A DNA stretch of 64,000 bases. Origin: Pseudoalteromonas prydzensis (GTDB lineage Bacteria > Pseudomonadota > Gammaproteobacteria > Enterobacterales > Alteromonadaceae). Numbering within the stretch: the stretch's first letter is position 1; the number at the start of each line of letters is the position of its first letter. Of the stretch, positions 54,889-64,000 are shown in pieces. Both the position numbers and the translations under genes were made by a program. The notes beneath the pieces were generated by a model. That model had not been told where the DNA came from. It saw only the letters and a list, made by a program, of their open reading frames with translations, and did no database searches. The stretch spans positions 1-64,000 of the forward strand of contig NZ_DRGM01000145.1 of NCBI RefSeq assembly GCF_011050055.1. The letters run 5' to 3'.

Positions 54889-55589
54889 ATGGATAGCATG
54901 TAACCTTTACCACGTACGGTAACAATGCGTTTTTGATCTTTTTCATCATTTAGTTTTTTGCGCAAACGGCCAATCAGCACATCAACGGTGCGATCGTTCG
55001 GGCTCCAATCTGGCTGGCCTATTTCTTCTGATATCTTTTCACGGGAGGTCGCTTTACCTGCGTTACTGATCAAGCAAATCAGCACTTTATGCTCTGCTTC
55101 GGTCAAACGTGATTCAACCCCTGCGGCAGTAATTAGCGTGCGGTTATCCGGGTGCAATTTGAAGTCAGCGTATTCAATAAACTCTTCACTTTCATCGAGG
55201 TTATTATTGCTTTTTAAGCGCTTATAAAGTGCACGCATGCGCAGTTCAAGTTCTAACAAATCGACTGGCTTGCAAATGTAATCATCAGCGCCTTGAGCAA
55301 GGCCGGCAATACGATCGGCCTGAGAATCGCGGCTTGAAAGCATGATCACACCGATATCGGTCAATGTATTGAGCTCTTTTGCTAAGTGAAGGCCATCACG
55401 TTTAGGTAATACTATGTCAACAATCGCTAATGAGATGGCATCATGATTGTTAGCACGAGCTTGCACTATGGCTAAGGCATCAGCGCCAGTGGCATCGTTT
55501 TCAATGCGAAATTCAGTCTCTGCAAAATGATTGATTATACGTTTAACTAATAGTTCGTCATCTTCAACCAATAAAACATGAATAGTCAT
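54885..55589 (-). CDS. OmpR-family response regulator (orphan)
   Basis: A 234-residue regulator: receiver domain (acidic pocket VEDDE at 8-12, phospho-acceptor Asp58, Lys in YICKPVD near 106) and a winged-helix DNA-binding domain (about 135-232; TVDVLIGRLRKKL, VTVRGKGYML). No histidine kinase lies next to it, so its partner is elsewhere. Targets are unknown. Confidence 0.9.
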   Translation of the reverse strand: MTIHVLLVEDDELLVKRIINHFAETEFRIENDATGADALAIVQARANNHDAISLAIVDIVLPKRDGLHLAKELNTLTDIGVIMLSSRDSQADRIAGLAQGADDYICKPVDLLELELRMRALYKRLKSNNNLDESEEFIEYADFKLHPDNRTLITAAGVESRLTEAEHKVLICLISNAGKATSREKISEEIGQPDWSPNDRTVDVLIGRLRKKLNDEKDQKRIVTVRGKGYMLSI

Positions 55590-55699
55590 AGTATCTCAAT
55601 TACCTTTAATGATGCCGCTATGTTATCACTCATTCGCAAATGGTGAGAAGGGCGATTTTTAGTGTTTATGCACTATTTAGGCGATTGTTTGATAATTAA

Positions 55700-55730
55700 C
55701 AACAGATAAACTTAGTCAGTCTATCTGTTG
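55700..55730 (-). terminator. Hairpin after the S9 peptidase gene
   Basis: Perfect stem CAACAGATA / TATCTGTTG with a 13-nt loop, just after the stop at 55744 on the minus strand. The T content after it is modest. Confidence 0.5.
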
Positions 55731-55743
55731 TTTGATGGAAAAA

Positions 55744-58239
55744 CTACTTTTCAGGGTATAGGTACTGCCACCACTGCGGCTGTTCTTTTAAGTGTTTATC
55801 AAAATATGCCAGCATCGTGTCCCACCAATTAAAACGTTGATCGCGGGCCAATATTTGATGATCAGCCCCTTTATATTCAATCAGCTCAACATCTTTGCCA
55901 AGTAATTTCAGGGCGGTATACATACTATGACTTTCTCCCACCGGAACATTAGTATCAGCATCACCATGTAATAGCAGTAGCGGTGTAGTTACTTTGTCAG
56001 CGTGAAATACAGGACTATGTTGGCTGTACAGCGTGCTGTTATTCCAAGGATAGCTGTTTTTAGAGGCTTCGCCTGAATATAAATAGCCCCACCAACCTTG
56101 CCCCCAATATGAGGTGATATTAGAAATACCCGCATGCGCAATTGAGGCACTAAACATATCCGTTTTGGTGGCCAGTAGCATAGTCATAAAGCCGCCGTAT
56201 GATGCGCCTAAATTACCTAAACGATTTTTATCAATAAATGGATACTGTTTTAGTAACGCTTGGGTGCCTTGCATAATATCGTCAGCAGTATATTGTCCCC
56301 ATGCATTGACGTGTTTTGCCGAAAACTGCTGACCAAAACCAGTTGCGCCAGTCGGCTGCACCACATAGACCACATAGCCATGCTCTGCCCATAAATTGAA
56401 CGGATAACGGCCAGTAAAACCACGGGTAACCGGTGAGGTACCGCCATAGTAATATACTAATGCAGGGTATTGTTTGCTCTTATCGAGATTGCTTGGCAGG
56501 TAAACTCGGCCTTTAATTTCAATACCAGCAGTGTTAGTAAAGTTAAACTCATCTAAGCTAGCTATCTCAGTATTGGCATATTCTTGCGGTTGTGAATCCC
56601 ACAATGTAGTTGCTTGGTTTTTGTTAATACTCAGCTGTTTTAATTGCTGCGCAGATGATGCATTCGAACCACTCACTAAAATAACAGGACTGCGATTGGT
56701 TGAATAACTAAATTGTTCGACCACATCAAATCCCGTGTTAAGTTTGCTAAAGCGTTGTTTACTTTTATCGTACAGATACAAAGCGATGGTATCTTGCTCG
56801 GTCACTTTAACGAGGGCATCGCCATTGGGTAATACTTCAAGTTGGCCAATGGCGGGGTCAAATTCACGGCTTAATGGTGCTGCATTTGTACCATTGTCGG
56901 TTAATAAATAAAGCTGCCCGTCGTAGTTATTTGCCAACATATTCTCTGGCAAGTTTCTGCCTAAGCCGGCTTTAAAATCAGGGCCTGCCGTGACATAAAT
57001 ATCATCGCCGGTGTACTTTGCTTGATTAAATGTCGCAAACTGACCAATAACTGTGTTGCTCGCATTGGCAACATTCAGCTCTACTAATTCTGTAGTAGGG
57101 TGAGTTGCAGCTTGCATTGCTTCAGTACCGCGGCTGAGTAATACAGTACCGCGTTTACTATTAAAATCTTCAATACTGTGGCTAAGCGGTCCTTGGCTCA
57201 GTGCTTTACTTAGGCCGGTGTTGATATCTAATAAATAAGCTTGAGAGATCGTGCGAGCATATGACCAACGGTCTTGTAGACCTTGGTAATGCTTGGTAAG
57301 GCGGCTATCTGCTGTCGGTGATTTTGACCAGCTGAAGATTAAGCTGTTGCTATCGTAATAAGCAAAGCTGCTTGCGCCATCTAGATTGTTGGCAATCACT
57401 TTAAGGTTTAGTGTGTTACGGTTTAACTGGGTTAATTTTCCATCTAATAAATACACTAAATAATTATTATCAGGGCTCCAAGTAATGTTGCTTGGTTGGC
57501 CTGATTCAAAGCGGTAAATCGTTTGCTTATCGGCATTTTTTAGTTCAGTAATAACATTCGCTTGGTTACCAGTGCTGTCTTGATAATGGCGTTTGGCAAC
57601 TAAATAATGTTTGCCATCAGGGGCCATTGACAGTGCGCTGACTGTGGTGGCATCAAACAATTGCTTGGCCGATAAACCATGTTGTGTTGCGCTGCTAAAG
57701 GTTAGCGAATCAATGTCAGTGCTAGGGCTGAAATCAATCTCAACATCGTGCCAGTTAGCAACTTGTTCCGCAATAATCACTATTTGGTGATCGCCTTGCG
57801 GTAATGCCAATTTATAATTTTCTTTTTTGGCTGTTTGTTGTTCGCCATTGATAAACAGCTGTGCTTTTTCGATACCTTTGAGAGTGAGTGTACCTTGGCT
57901 AAAGCGCTCAGCATGCGCGGAAAACTTTAATGCTTGTAAGCCGCCAAGGGTTAAGGCATTTACTTTATCTAAGTTTTGCCACTTTAATTTTTCGCCAAAT
58001 ACCGTGATGCTTGTTGCGGGTTGTTGAATGCTAGGTAAAAGGGTGTTAATAATCGCATCTTGATGTTCAGTTTGATATGGCTTTAACTGCATATCAGCGG
58101 CAATTGGGCCAATAAATTTAATATCTGCTTTATTTAATGGTGCTGCCACTAAAGCGCTACTTAAGGTGCTTAAAGTTAACACCGCGAGTGTGGTTGTTAG
58201 GCGAGGGGCTTTACCGCGCCATAGTGAACTAAAATTCAT
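55744..58239 (-). CDS. S9 family prolyl oligopeptidase-type peptidase, secreted
   Basis: An 831-residue protein with a signal peptide (about 1-33, ending LVAA-APL). A beta-propeller region (~170-560; SMAPDGKHYLVAKR, WSPDNNYLVYLLDG) leads to the alpha/beta-hydrolase domain. Catalytic Ser is in GASYGGFM (about 680), Asp in HGDADTNVPV (about 760) and His in GADHQIL (about 793). It is probably an exported aminopeptidase or dipeptidyl peptidase, in line with a proteolytic marine lifestyle. Confidence 0.9.
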   Translation of the reverse strand: MNFSSLWRGKAPRLTTTLAVLTLSTLSSALVAAPLNKADIKFIGPIAADMQLKPYQTEHQDAIINTLLPSIQQPATSITVFGEKLKWQNLDKVNALTLGGLQALKFSAHAERFSQGTLTLKGIEKAQLFINGEQQTAKKENYKLALPQGDHQIVIIAEQVANWHDVEIDFSPSTDIDSLTFSSATQHGLSAKQLFDATTVSALSMAPDGKHYLVAKRHYQDSTGNQANVITELKNADKQTIYRFESGQPSNITWSPDNNYLVYLLDGKLTQLNRNTLNLKVIANNLDGASSFAYYDSNSLIFSWSKSPTADSRLTKHYQGLQDRWSYARTISQAYLLDINTGLSKALSQGPLSHSIEDFNSKRGTVLLSRGTEAMQAATHPTTELVELNVANASNTVIGQFATFNQAKYTGDDIYVTAGPDFKAGLGRNLPENMLANNYDGQLYLLTDNGTNAAPLSREFDPAIGQLEVLPNGDALVKVTEQDTIALYLYDKSKQRFSKLNTGFDVVEQFSYSTNRSPVILVSGSNASSAQQLKQLSINKNQATTLWDSQPQEYANTEIASLDEFNFTNTAGIEIKGRVYLPSNLDKSKQYPALVYYYGGTSPVTRGFTGRYPFNLWAEHGYVVYVVQPTGATGFGQQFSAKHVNAWGQYTADDIMQGTQALLKQYPFIDKNRLGNLGASYGGFMTMLLATKTDMFSASIAHAGISNITSYWGQGWWGYLYSGEASKNSYPWNNSTLYSQHSPVFHADKVTTPLLLLHGDADTNVPVGESHSMYTALKLLGKDVELIEYKGADHQILARDQRFNWWDTMLAYFDKHLKEQPQWWQYLYPEK

Positions 58240-58401
58240 TATTGAGCCTGATGTAGGGAATTTAATTTAATATAGCATGTGCTCGTGGTGCCAAAAAGTG
58301 CTCTGCGATGGATTTTTGTGGTGTTCAGTTCATTCCCAATAACGTAAGGTTTGAGCTTAAGGCTGACAGTTGTTAAGGTGTATTAATTAAATGGTTAAGG
58401 G

Positions 58402-59496
58402 GTGACAGTGACATTATTAATCGTTTACATGGTCGTAGCGATCACGATTTCTTTTTTATGCTCTATTATGGAAGCTGTGCTGTTGAGCATTACGCCAAGT
58501 TATGTGGCCGTATTGCGTAAGAAAAAGCCTAAACTAGCAAAGCGGTTTGAGCAATTAAAAACCAATATTGATCAGCCGTTAGCGGCTATTTTAACGTTAA
58601 ATACGGTTGCTCATACCGCCGGTGCTGCCGGTGTAGGCGCGCAAGCTGCGGTGGTGTTTTCAGATGCCGCGGTGGGAATTGCTTCGGCGATAATGACTTT
58701 ATTAGTATTAGTGTTGTCGGAAATTATTCCAAAAACTCTGGGCGCAAAGCATTGGCGAACGCTTGCACCTATAGTGACCCAAGCATTAAGGTATTTAGTC
58801 ATCGCACTAAAACCTTTTGTATGGCTTGCTGAAAAACTCACTGGTATATTGGGCCGTAATTACAATGAAGCTTATTACATTCGCCAAGAAATTGAAGCGA
58901 TGGCCGATATGGGCTCACAGTCAGGGGCGCTGCATCAGGAAGAGTCTGAAATCATCCGCAGCTTATTGCATTTCCGCCATGCTAAGTTAGATTCTTTAGT
59001 TACGCCACGCACGGTATTATTTAAAGTCCATAAAGACTTAACCGTTGATCAATATTTAGCTGAACATGGTTCAGCGGCTTTCTCTCGGGTGTTGGTGTAT
59101 GACAAAAATGGTGACGACATTATCGGTTTTGTGCATAAAAACGATATTATGTTGGCTTTTCATCGATTGGGTAAAGACTATAAAATTAGCAAGTTGATTA
59201 AACCTATTTACACTGTACCAGAGACCTTGTACGTACCCACGTTATTACATACCTTGTTAGCTGAGCGCACGCATATATGCTTAGTGATAGATGAGTATGG
59301 TGATGTGCAGGGCATAGTCACGCTTGAAGATATGATCGAAGCGTTAATGGGCTTTGAAATTGTTGATGAGCGTGATCAATCAGCTAATATGCAAGCAGTT
59401 GCGAAGCAGCGCTGGCGTCAGCGCTTAGCAAATAGTAATACATTACTAAGTGATGAGTTGAATGCTGAAAAAACCTCCCCCAAAAGTAAGCATTAA
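58402..59496 (+). CDS. CNNM/CorC-type DUF21 and CBS domain membrane protein
   Basis: A 364-residue protein: DUF21 transmembrane domain (about 1-165, LCSIMEAVLLSITPSYV, LSEIIPKTLGAKHW) followed by a CBS pair (about 205-325, VIDEYGDVQGIVTLEDMIEALMGFEIVDE). It belongs to the family of Mg/Co export or hemolysin-like proteins and lacks the C-terminal CorC_HlyC domain. It starts with GTG, and a second GTG two codons on is equally possible. Its stop overlaps the convergent REC-EAL gene by four bases. Confidence 0.88.
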   Translation: MTVTLLIVYMVVAITISFLCSIMEAVLLSITPSYVAVLRKKKPKLAKRFEQLKTNIDQPLAAILTLNTVAHTAGAAGVGAQAAVVFSDAAVGIASAIMTLLVLVLSEIIPKTLGAKHWRTLAPIVTQALRYLVIALKPFVWLAEKLTGILGRNYNEAYYIRQEIEAMADMGSQSGALHQEESEIIRSLLHFRHAKLDSLVTPRTVLFKVHKDLTVDQYLAEHGSAAFSRVLVYDKNGDDIIGFVHKNDIMLAFHRLGKDYKISKLIKPIYTVPETLYVPTLLHTLLAERTHICLVIDEYGDVQGIVTLEDMIEALMGFEIVDERDQSANMQAVAKQRWRQRLANSNTLLSDELNAEKTSPKSKH

Positions 59497-60719
59497 CGTC
59501 GGCTATGGCTATTTAATGACACCATATGTAGCCATGATTGCGCCCAGCGAATAAATTCTGTTTTGCCCTTCGGGCGACTGATCAAAAAACCCTGCATTAA
59601 TATATGCTCTTTAAAGCGATCTAAATATTCCAGTTCTTCAACACGCTCAATACCTTCAGCCACAATCGCTAGGTCATCTTGAATAGCAATATGCACTAAG
59701 CTACTAACAATAACCTGAGAAAATAAGTCACTTTCAATATTGCTGATCAGGGTACTGTCTATCTTCACCTCAGTAAAAGGCAAGGTTTTTAGTTGCTGTA
59801 TATTGGTAAAGCCGGTGCCAAAATCATCAAGAGAAATACCAAAACCGCGCATTCTTAAACGGTTTAACGTTTCTAATTGAGCCGAACTGGATAACGCATG
59901 TTGTTCGGTGATCTCTAATATAATTTCACTCGGGGTAAGCTGATTGAGTTGTAAAATTAATGCCAGTTTATCTGGGCAACTTAAATCTTCAAGCTGACAT
60001 GGCGATAAATTAAAAGCGAGCTTAAGCTCATATCCCAAGCGGGCTTTTATTTCTGAAAAATCCCCAGTGGCTTTCTCAAACAATTGAAAGGTGACCAAGT
60101 TAATCAAATCTAAATCTTCGGCAACACTAATAAATCGCTCTGGTAAAATAATAACGCTGTGCTTGGCAGTCACAATCCGAGCTAAAACTTCAATACTGGC
60201 CACTTTATTGTTAATACGGTTCACTTTTGGTTGGTAATAGGGCGTTATCTCGTTATGACTGATTGCATGCAGCAGCTGTGCTTCAGAAATCGGTTCGCTG
60301 GTTTTTTCGGTGTGACATGCTAAATACTCTAATTTCTTCAGTAGCGTATAAACTTGGTTAAGTTGCACTGGCTTGGCAATATTGCCAATTAAATGTACGT
60401 TGTTTTTTCTTGCTAAATCAGCGGCCAAATCAATTATTTTCGAATTCATTTCTGAAATAATAACAATGGCGCCGGGATATTGGATTGTCCCAAGGTGGCG
60501 AATTAGCTCCATACCATCCATATTGGGCATATTAAGATCAGTGAAAACTGCATCAAAGAAATGTGGATTTGCTTTTACTTTATTGAGCGCTTCTGCGGCG
60601 TCTAAACAGATTGTGACATTGGCTACATCAAGCTCATTTAAGATAGCTTGCATCACGACTAAAATCGCTTTTGAATCATCAACGACCAGAATATTGCGTG
60701 CTGATTTTGTCATTTTCAT
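59493..60719 (-). CDS. REC-EAL cyclic-di-GMP phosphodiesterase
   Basis: A 408-residue response regulator: receiver domain (Asp61 in FTDLNMPNMDG) and an EAL domain (about 160-400). The EAL signature reads EVL, but the other metal and catalytic residues look intact: FNLSPCQL, LEITEQHAL, LDDFGTGFTN, VKIDSTLI, AEGIERVEEL and QGFLISRP. So degradation of c-di-GMP is expected, switched by phosphorylation as in RocR/VieA-type proteins. No cognate kinase is adjacent. Confidence 0.9.
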   Translation of the reverse strand: MKMTKSARNILVVDDSKAILVVMQAILNELDVANVTICLDAAEALNKVKANPHFFDAVFTDLNMPNMDGMELIRHLGTIQYPGAIVIISEMNSKIIDLAADLARKNNVHLIGNIAKPVQLNQVYTLLKKLEYLACHTEKTSEPISEAQLLHAISHNEITPYYQPKVNRINNKVASIEVLARIVTAKHSVIILPERFISVAEDLDLINLVTFQLFEKATGDFSEIKARLGYELKLAFNLSPCQLEDLSCPDKLALILQLNQLTPSEIILEITEQHALSSSAQLETLNRLRMRGFGISLDDFGTGFTNIQQLKTLPFTEVKIDSTLISNIESDLFSQVIVSSLVHIAIQDDLAIVAEGIERVEELEYLDRFKEHILMQGFLISRPKGKTEFIRWAQSWLHMVSLNSHSRR

Positions 60720-60860
60720 TCCCTGAAATAAAACTTACTGATAGTTTAAAGTAGTAGATAATCGGCAAAGTGTCAGCTTTATCAGTGGAAATATATTCCA
60801 TAACCTCGTTAAAAAAATTGGTATACTGATGACATAATTTTTAAGGTTTAACGTGACATC

Positions 60861-61874
60861 ATGCAAATACAGCTGACCCTCGCTGATCAACAATTTAGTT
60901 TAGTACTTGCTGGGCAACAAATTGTAAAAATTTTTCAGCAACAACAAGCGATTGGGTTTGATAACCCGCGCGAAAACTATTTTGAATTTAAGCTAGACGA
61001 TCAAGTAATTGGCTTAGACACCAGTGCCGTAGTTGAACAGAGTTTATCACTGCATATTAATAATGAATTTGTGCAACAACTCACCTTACCGCCAATTGAA
61101 AAAACCAAACCAAAGCAAGGGTTACTCGGATTATTTGCTTTAGGTTTTAAGGTTTTTAAAAGTGCCAAAGTCGTTAAAGTGGCGTTAGCTGGCGCCTCAG
61201 TGGCAGGCTATGCGTGGTTATTTACCTTTGAGTTTGCTTTAATGCTAATTGCTTGTTTAGTGGTGCACGAATATGGCCATGTGCGTGCTATGCAATATTT
61301 TGGTATTAAAACCAAAGGGTTTTACTTAATTCCGTTTGTTGGTGGCTTGGCTGTGTCTGATGATAAAATCACCACCCGTTGGCAAGACGTAGTGATCTCG
61401 TTAATGGGGCCCGCGTTTGGTTTGATCACCTCAGTATTGGGTGTCGTGCTTTATTACGCCACAGAAATGGAAATTTTTGCCGGGGTCGCGGTGCTCAGCG
61501 CGTTACTTAACTTATTTAATTTATTGCCTATTTTACCGCTAGATGGCGGCCATGTTTTAAAAAGTATTAGCTTTTCAATGCGTTCATGGCTTGGTTTAAG
61601 CGTTTGTTTACTTGGTGTATTGTTTGGGCTGTGGCTAAGTTACACCTTCGGCTTAATGTTATTAGTATTCTTCTTATTTATTGGTGCGCTGGAAATCGGT
61701 TTTGAATGGCGTGGCCGCCATTATTCACATTTACTGCCATTAGATAAATACGGGCAAGGTTTTTCAGCGGTAATGTATGCACTCGTTGTTGCAGGGCACG
61801 TCGCGGTGATGATGCATTTTGCTGATTCAGAAAACCCGATTTTAAGCCTGCCGATGAAAATTCTATCGAGTTAA
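60861..61874 (+). CDS. Site-2 protease family (M50) membrane metalloprotease
   Basis: A 337-residue protein. The N-terminal soluble domain (~1-85) precedes a multi-helix M50 core with the zinc motif HEYGH (near 135) and the third-ligand motif NLLPILPLDGGHV (near 225). The C-terminal helices end in a short tail. M50 enzymes cut membrane proteins within the bilayer; the substrate here is unknown. A terminator follows. Confidence 0.87.
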   Translation: MQIQLTLADQQFSLVLAGQQIVKIFQQQQAIGFDNPRENYFEFKLDDQVIGLDTSAVVEQSLSLHINNEFVQQLTLPPIEKTKPKQGLLGLFALGFKVFKSAKVVKVALAGASVAGYAWLFTFEFALMLIACLVVHEYGHVRAMQYFGIKTKGFYLIPFVGGLAVSDDKITTRWQDVVISLMGPAFGLITSVLGVVLYYATEMEIFAGVAVLSALLNLFNLLPILPLDGGHVLKSISFSMRSWLGLSVCLLGVLFGLWLSYTFGLMLLVFFLFIGALEIGFEWRGRHYSHLLPLDKYGQGFSAVMYALVVAGHVAVMMHFADSENPILSLPMKILSS

Positions 61875-61894
61875 TAAACTCATTAATACATATC

Positions 61895-61920
61895 AGGCGT
61901 GCATATATTGCACGCCTTTG
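61895..61920. terminator. Terminator between M50 protease and fatty acid transporter genes
   Basis: Perfect stem AGGCGTGCA / TGCACGCCT with a 5-nt loop, between convergent genes. Confidence 0.8.
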
Positions 61921-61934
61921 CATAATGCTTGCAG

Positions 61935-63245
61935 CTAATAAAAACTCAATACCAAGGATATAAACACGCCGGTTATAATTAATTGCACTAAACAAAAGCC
62001 CATAATGTCTTTGGCTTTTAGGCCGGCAATGGCCAGTACCGGTAAAGCCCAGAATGGCTGAATAAGATTAGTCCAGGCATCACCCCACGCTACCGCCATT
62101 GCTACGCGGGGCATGTCGGCACCTAAAGCCTGTGCTGCGGGTATTACGATAGGCGCTTGTACCGCCCACTGACCGCCGCCTGATGGCACAAATATATTGA
62201 CTAACCCCGCACTTAAAAAGCTCCAAAACGGCAATGATTCTGCGCTGGCGATTGCGATAAAGCCTTGCGAAATTTGTTGTGCTAATCCGGTATCGACCAT
62301 AATGGCCATGATCCCTGCATAAAACGGAAACTGAATAATAATCCCTGCGCCGCTGGGTACTGCCTGTTGCAAGCTATTGAGTAAATTGTACGGCGTTTGA
62401 TGCAGTAAAATGGCTGAAAATAAAAATAGCGCAATCACACTATTTAAATTAAGTGAGCCACCACTAAAGATAAAATAATTAGCTAAATAAACTAGCCCAA
62501 GCATACCAATGCCCAGTCCTAATAATTTGCTGTGCTCAATGTTATCGGCAGGGCGGGTAACATTATTGGCCTTAGGTGTAGGTTCTGCTAATAGGTTTTT
62601 ATCTACATAGATACTGTCTTCGGCGCTGGGTAACATATAGCGATTAACTAGCGGCATAATAATAAATAAGCCCACCACAATAGCGATATTAAAACCTGAG
62701 AACAAGGTGGCGCTGGTGTTTATCACGCCCATACTTTGCTCAGCAAAATGCCCTGGAGTAGCAATGGTTAATGGAATTGAGCCAGCTAAACCGCCATGCC
62801 AAACAATAAAACCAGAATAGGCACTGGCAACCAGTAGGCGATAATCAACCGGTGTCTGACGCGCAATTGCTTTGGCAAACAAAGCACCAATCACTAAACC
62901 AAAACCCCAGTTGATCCAACTGGCGAGTAATGACACTAAGGTGACTAATAAAATCGCTTTTGGCGCAGTATTGGCAAGTGTTGCCAGCAAAGTGAGTAAT
63001 CGGCTTATAATCGGTGTGCTTGCCAACATATAGCCGGTCAGTAGCACTAATAGCATTTGCATGGCAAAGCTGAGCAAATTCCAGAAGCCACTGCCCCATG
63101 CATTTATTACTTGTTGCGGGGTTGAAGGCGTAACTAGTGTTGCAATTATAAAAGTCAGTAAGGTGAGTAAAATTACAAAGATAAACGGATCGGGTAGATA
63201 ACGTTCGACTAGTTTAGTAAATGGCTTGGCAATTTTATTGAGCAT
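61935..63245 (-). CDS. Short-chain fatty acid transporter (AtoE family)
   Basis: A 436-residue polytopic protein with about 12 helices, matching the AtoE/TIGR00366 family: VERYLPDPFIFVILLTLLTF near the start, GFGLVIGALFAKAI, and VPSGGGQWAVQAPIVIPAAQALG in the second half. Uptake of acetoacetate, butyrate or similar acids is expected. No CoA-transferase or thiolase genes are adjacent, so the link to catabolism is indirect. Confidence 0.9.
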   Translation of the reverse strand: MLNKIAKPFTKLVERYLPDPFIFVILLTLLTFIIATLVTPSTPQQVINAWGSGFWNLLSFAMQMLLVLLTGYMLASTPIISRLLTLLATLANTAPKAILLVTLVSLLASWINWGFGLVIGALFAKAIARQTPVDYRLLVASAYSGFIVWHGGLAGSIPLTIATPGHFAEQSMGVINTSATLFSGFNIAIVVGLFIIMPLVNRYMLPSAEDSIYVDKNLLAEPTPKANNVTRPADNIEHSKLLGLGIGMLGLVYLANYFIFSGGSLNLNSVIALFLFSAILLHQTPYNLLNSLQQAVPSGAGIIIQFPFYAGIMAIMVDTGLAQQISQGFIAIASAESLPFWSFLSAGLVNIFVPSGGGQWAVQAPIVIPAAQALGADMPRVAMAVAWGDAWTNLIQPFWALPVLAIAGLKAKDIMGFCLVQLIITGVFISLVLSFY

Positions 63246-63365
63246 AATGGTGTATTTTTATTATGTGTGTGTTTGCCAATTAATCACGAATGTACTTAAT
63301 TGGCAAATGCGCTGGTCGTTTTAATGTTATATCGCGTATCAAAAGCGTTAATTTAAACATTGGTG

Positions 63366-64000
63366 CTATTTTTGTTGTTCAAGCACCGCTTTTAAACGTG
63401 TTTGTACTTCTTCGACCAGTAAATCAGGCTGAAATTTAGATAAAAACGCATTGCAGCCAACCTTTTCAACCATGGCTTGGTTAAAGCTACCACTGAGTGA
63501 GGTGTTAAGTACCACATGCAGGTTCTTTAAGCGTTTATCGTTGCGGATCTCATAAGTTAACCGATAACCATCCATCGCTGGCATTTCAGCATCGGTGATC
63601 ACCATCAGCAACTCTTTTTCTACATCCATGCCTTTATCGGCCCAGGCTTTAAGCATATTCAGTGCTTCAAGGCCATTGCTGGCAGGAATAATCTCAATGC
63701 CTAATTGGGTAAGTGTATCGCTTACTTGCTTGCGTGCTGTAGGTGAATCATCAGCATGCAAAATTTTGCGGCCCACAAATTCGTTAACAATGCTTTTATC
63801 AAGTATTTCATCAGAAATTTGTACTTCATATTCAACAATTTCAGCGAGTACTTTTTCTACATCGATGATCTCGACCAATTGCTCTTGGCCATCACGTTGA
63901 ATTTTAGTGAGCGCTGTAAGGTAATGGTTTTTACCTACAGAAGTCGGTGGTGGCATAATATCGGACCAAGTCATATTGACGATTTGATCAACCTTGCCAA
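63366..64000 (-). CDS. cheV: Chemotaxis protein CheV (partial, 5' end outside window)
   Basis: The reading frame stays open to the right edge (GKVDQIVN precedes the first ATG at 63974), so only the 3' ~210 codons are present. They cover the end of a CheW-like domain (MPPPTSVGKNHYLTALTKI, LVEIIDVEKVLAEI) and a receiver domain (DDS near the start, Asp in VITDAEMPAMDGYRLT, Lys in FLSKFQPD). CheV couples receptors to CheA and can act as a phosphate sink. It is 13 kb from the che cluster and may serve the flagellar system instead. Confidence 0.93.
   Translation of the reverse strand, partial: GKVDQIVNMTWSDIMPPPTSVGKNHYLTALTKIQRDGQEQLVEIIDVEKVLAEIVEYEVQISDEILDKSIVNEFVGRKILHADDSPTARKQVSDTLTQLGIEIIPASNGLEALNMLKAWADKGMDVEKELLMVITDAEMPAMDGYRLTYEIRNDKRLKNLHVVLNTSLSGSFNQAMVEKVGCNAFLSKFQPDLLVEEVQTRLKAVLEQQK

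Overview
The window looks like chromosomal core DNA from a marine gammaproteobacterium of the Alteromonadales, most like Pseudoalteromonas. The evidence is moderately AT-rich DNA, conserved gene orders (yheS-yheT-yheU, yheV, slyX, fkpA; rsd-hemE; sthA-desaturase-fabR), a leuABCD operon with a peptide-leader attenuator, a caa3-type cox operon with its assembly factors, and a non-enteric che cluster containing cheD. I see no rRNA, tRNA, insertion sequence, prophage or CRISPR array. The genus is inferred from protein resemblance only.

Layout. 1-9300: housekeeping and envelope genes, mostly on the minus strand (hydrolase, M19 dipeptidase, yheTU, yheS, slyX, WD40 lipoprotein). They surround a small FNR-type regulated gene (DUF3149) and a cluster of REP-like hairpins. 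9300-16100: fkpA, the remains of an S66 carboxypeptidase gene, rsd, a candidate small RNA, hemE, and the desaturase-sthA operon divergent from fabR. 16100-21200: leuL and leuABCD. 21300-24700: small envelope proteins, a TerB-like protein, an FMN reductase divergent from a LysR regulator. 24690-28860: nitric oxide module norR / nnrS-hmp. 28890-33000: endA, a PepSY protein, a thioesterase, a beta-barrel protein and lexA. 33400-41560: coxB-ctaD-ctaG-ctaE, an antisense DUF2909 gene, SURF1, a thioredoxin-like protein, ctaA, ctaB and sco. 41690-50270: STAS-cheY-cheA-cheW-MCP-cheR-cheD-cheB. 50270-64000: polysaccharide deacetylase, dinF, TRIC channel, comM, an orphan OmpR-type regulator, S9 peptidase, CNNM/CorC-type protein, REC-EAL phosphodiesterase, M50 protease, short-chain fatty acid transporter and the 3' part of cheV.

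How the genes work together. The cox block holds a terminal oxidase with a cytochrome c domain fused to subunit II, plus its heme A synthesis and copper delivery. The NO block pairs an NO sensor with NnrS and flavohemoglobin. The che block is self-contained: a soluble four-PAS receptor ends in a CheR-docking-type tail and sits beside its own CheA, W, Y, R, D and B. Desaturase and transhydrogenase appear to be one FabR-controlled transcript.

The least explained pieces are a ~127-nt candidate RNA upstream of rsd with four Hfq-type A-rich motifs, a 48-residue membrane protein behind an FNR-class-II-like promoter, four 25-nt hairpin elements with covarying stems, a DUF2909 gene running antisense into ctaE, and five convergent gene pairs sharing 4-bp stop signals. 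No single system in the window is clearly new; these are the best candidates.
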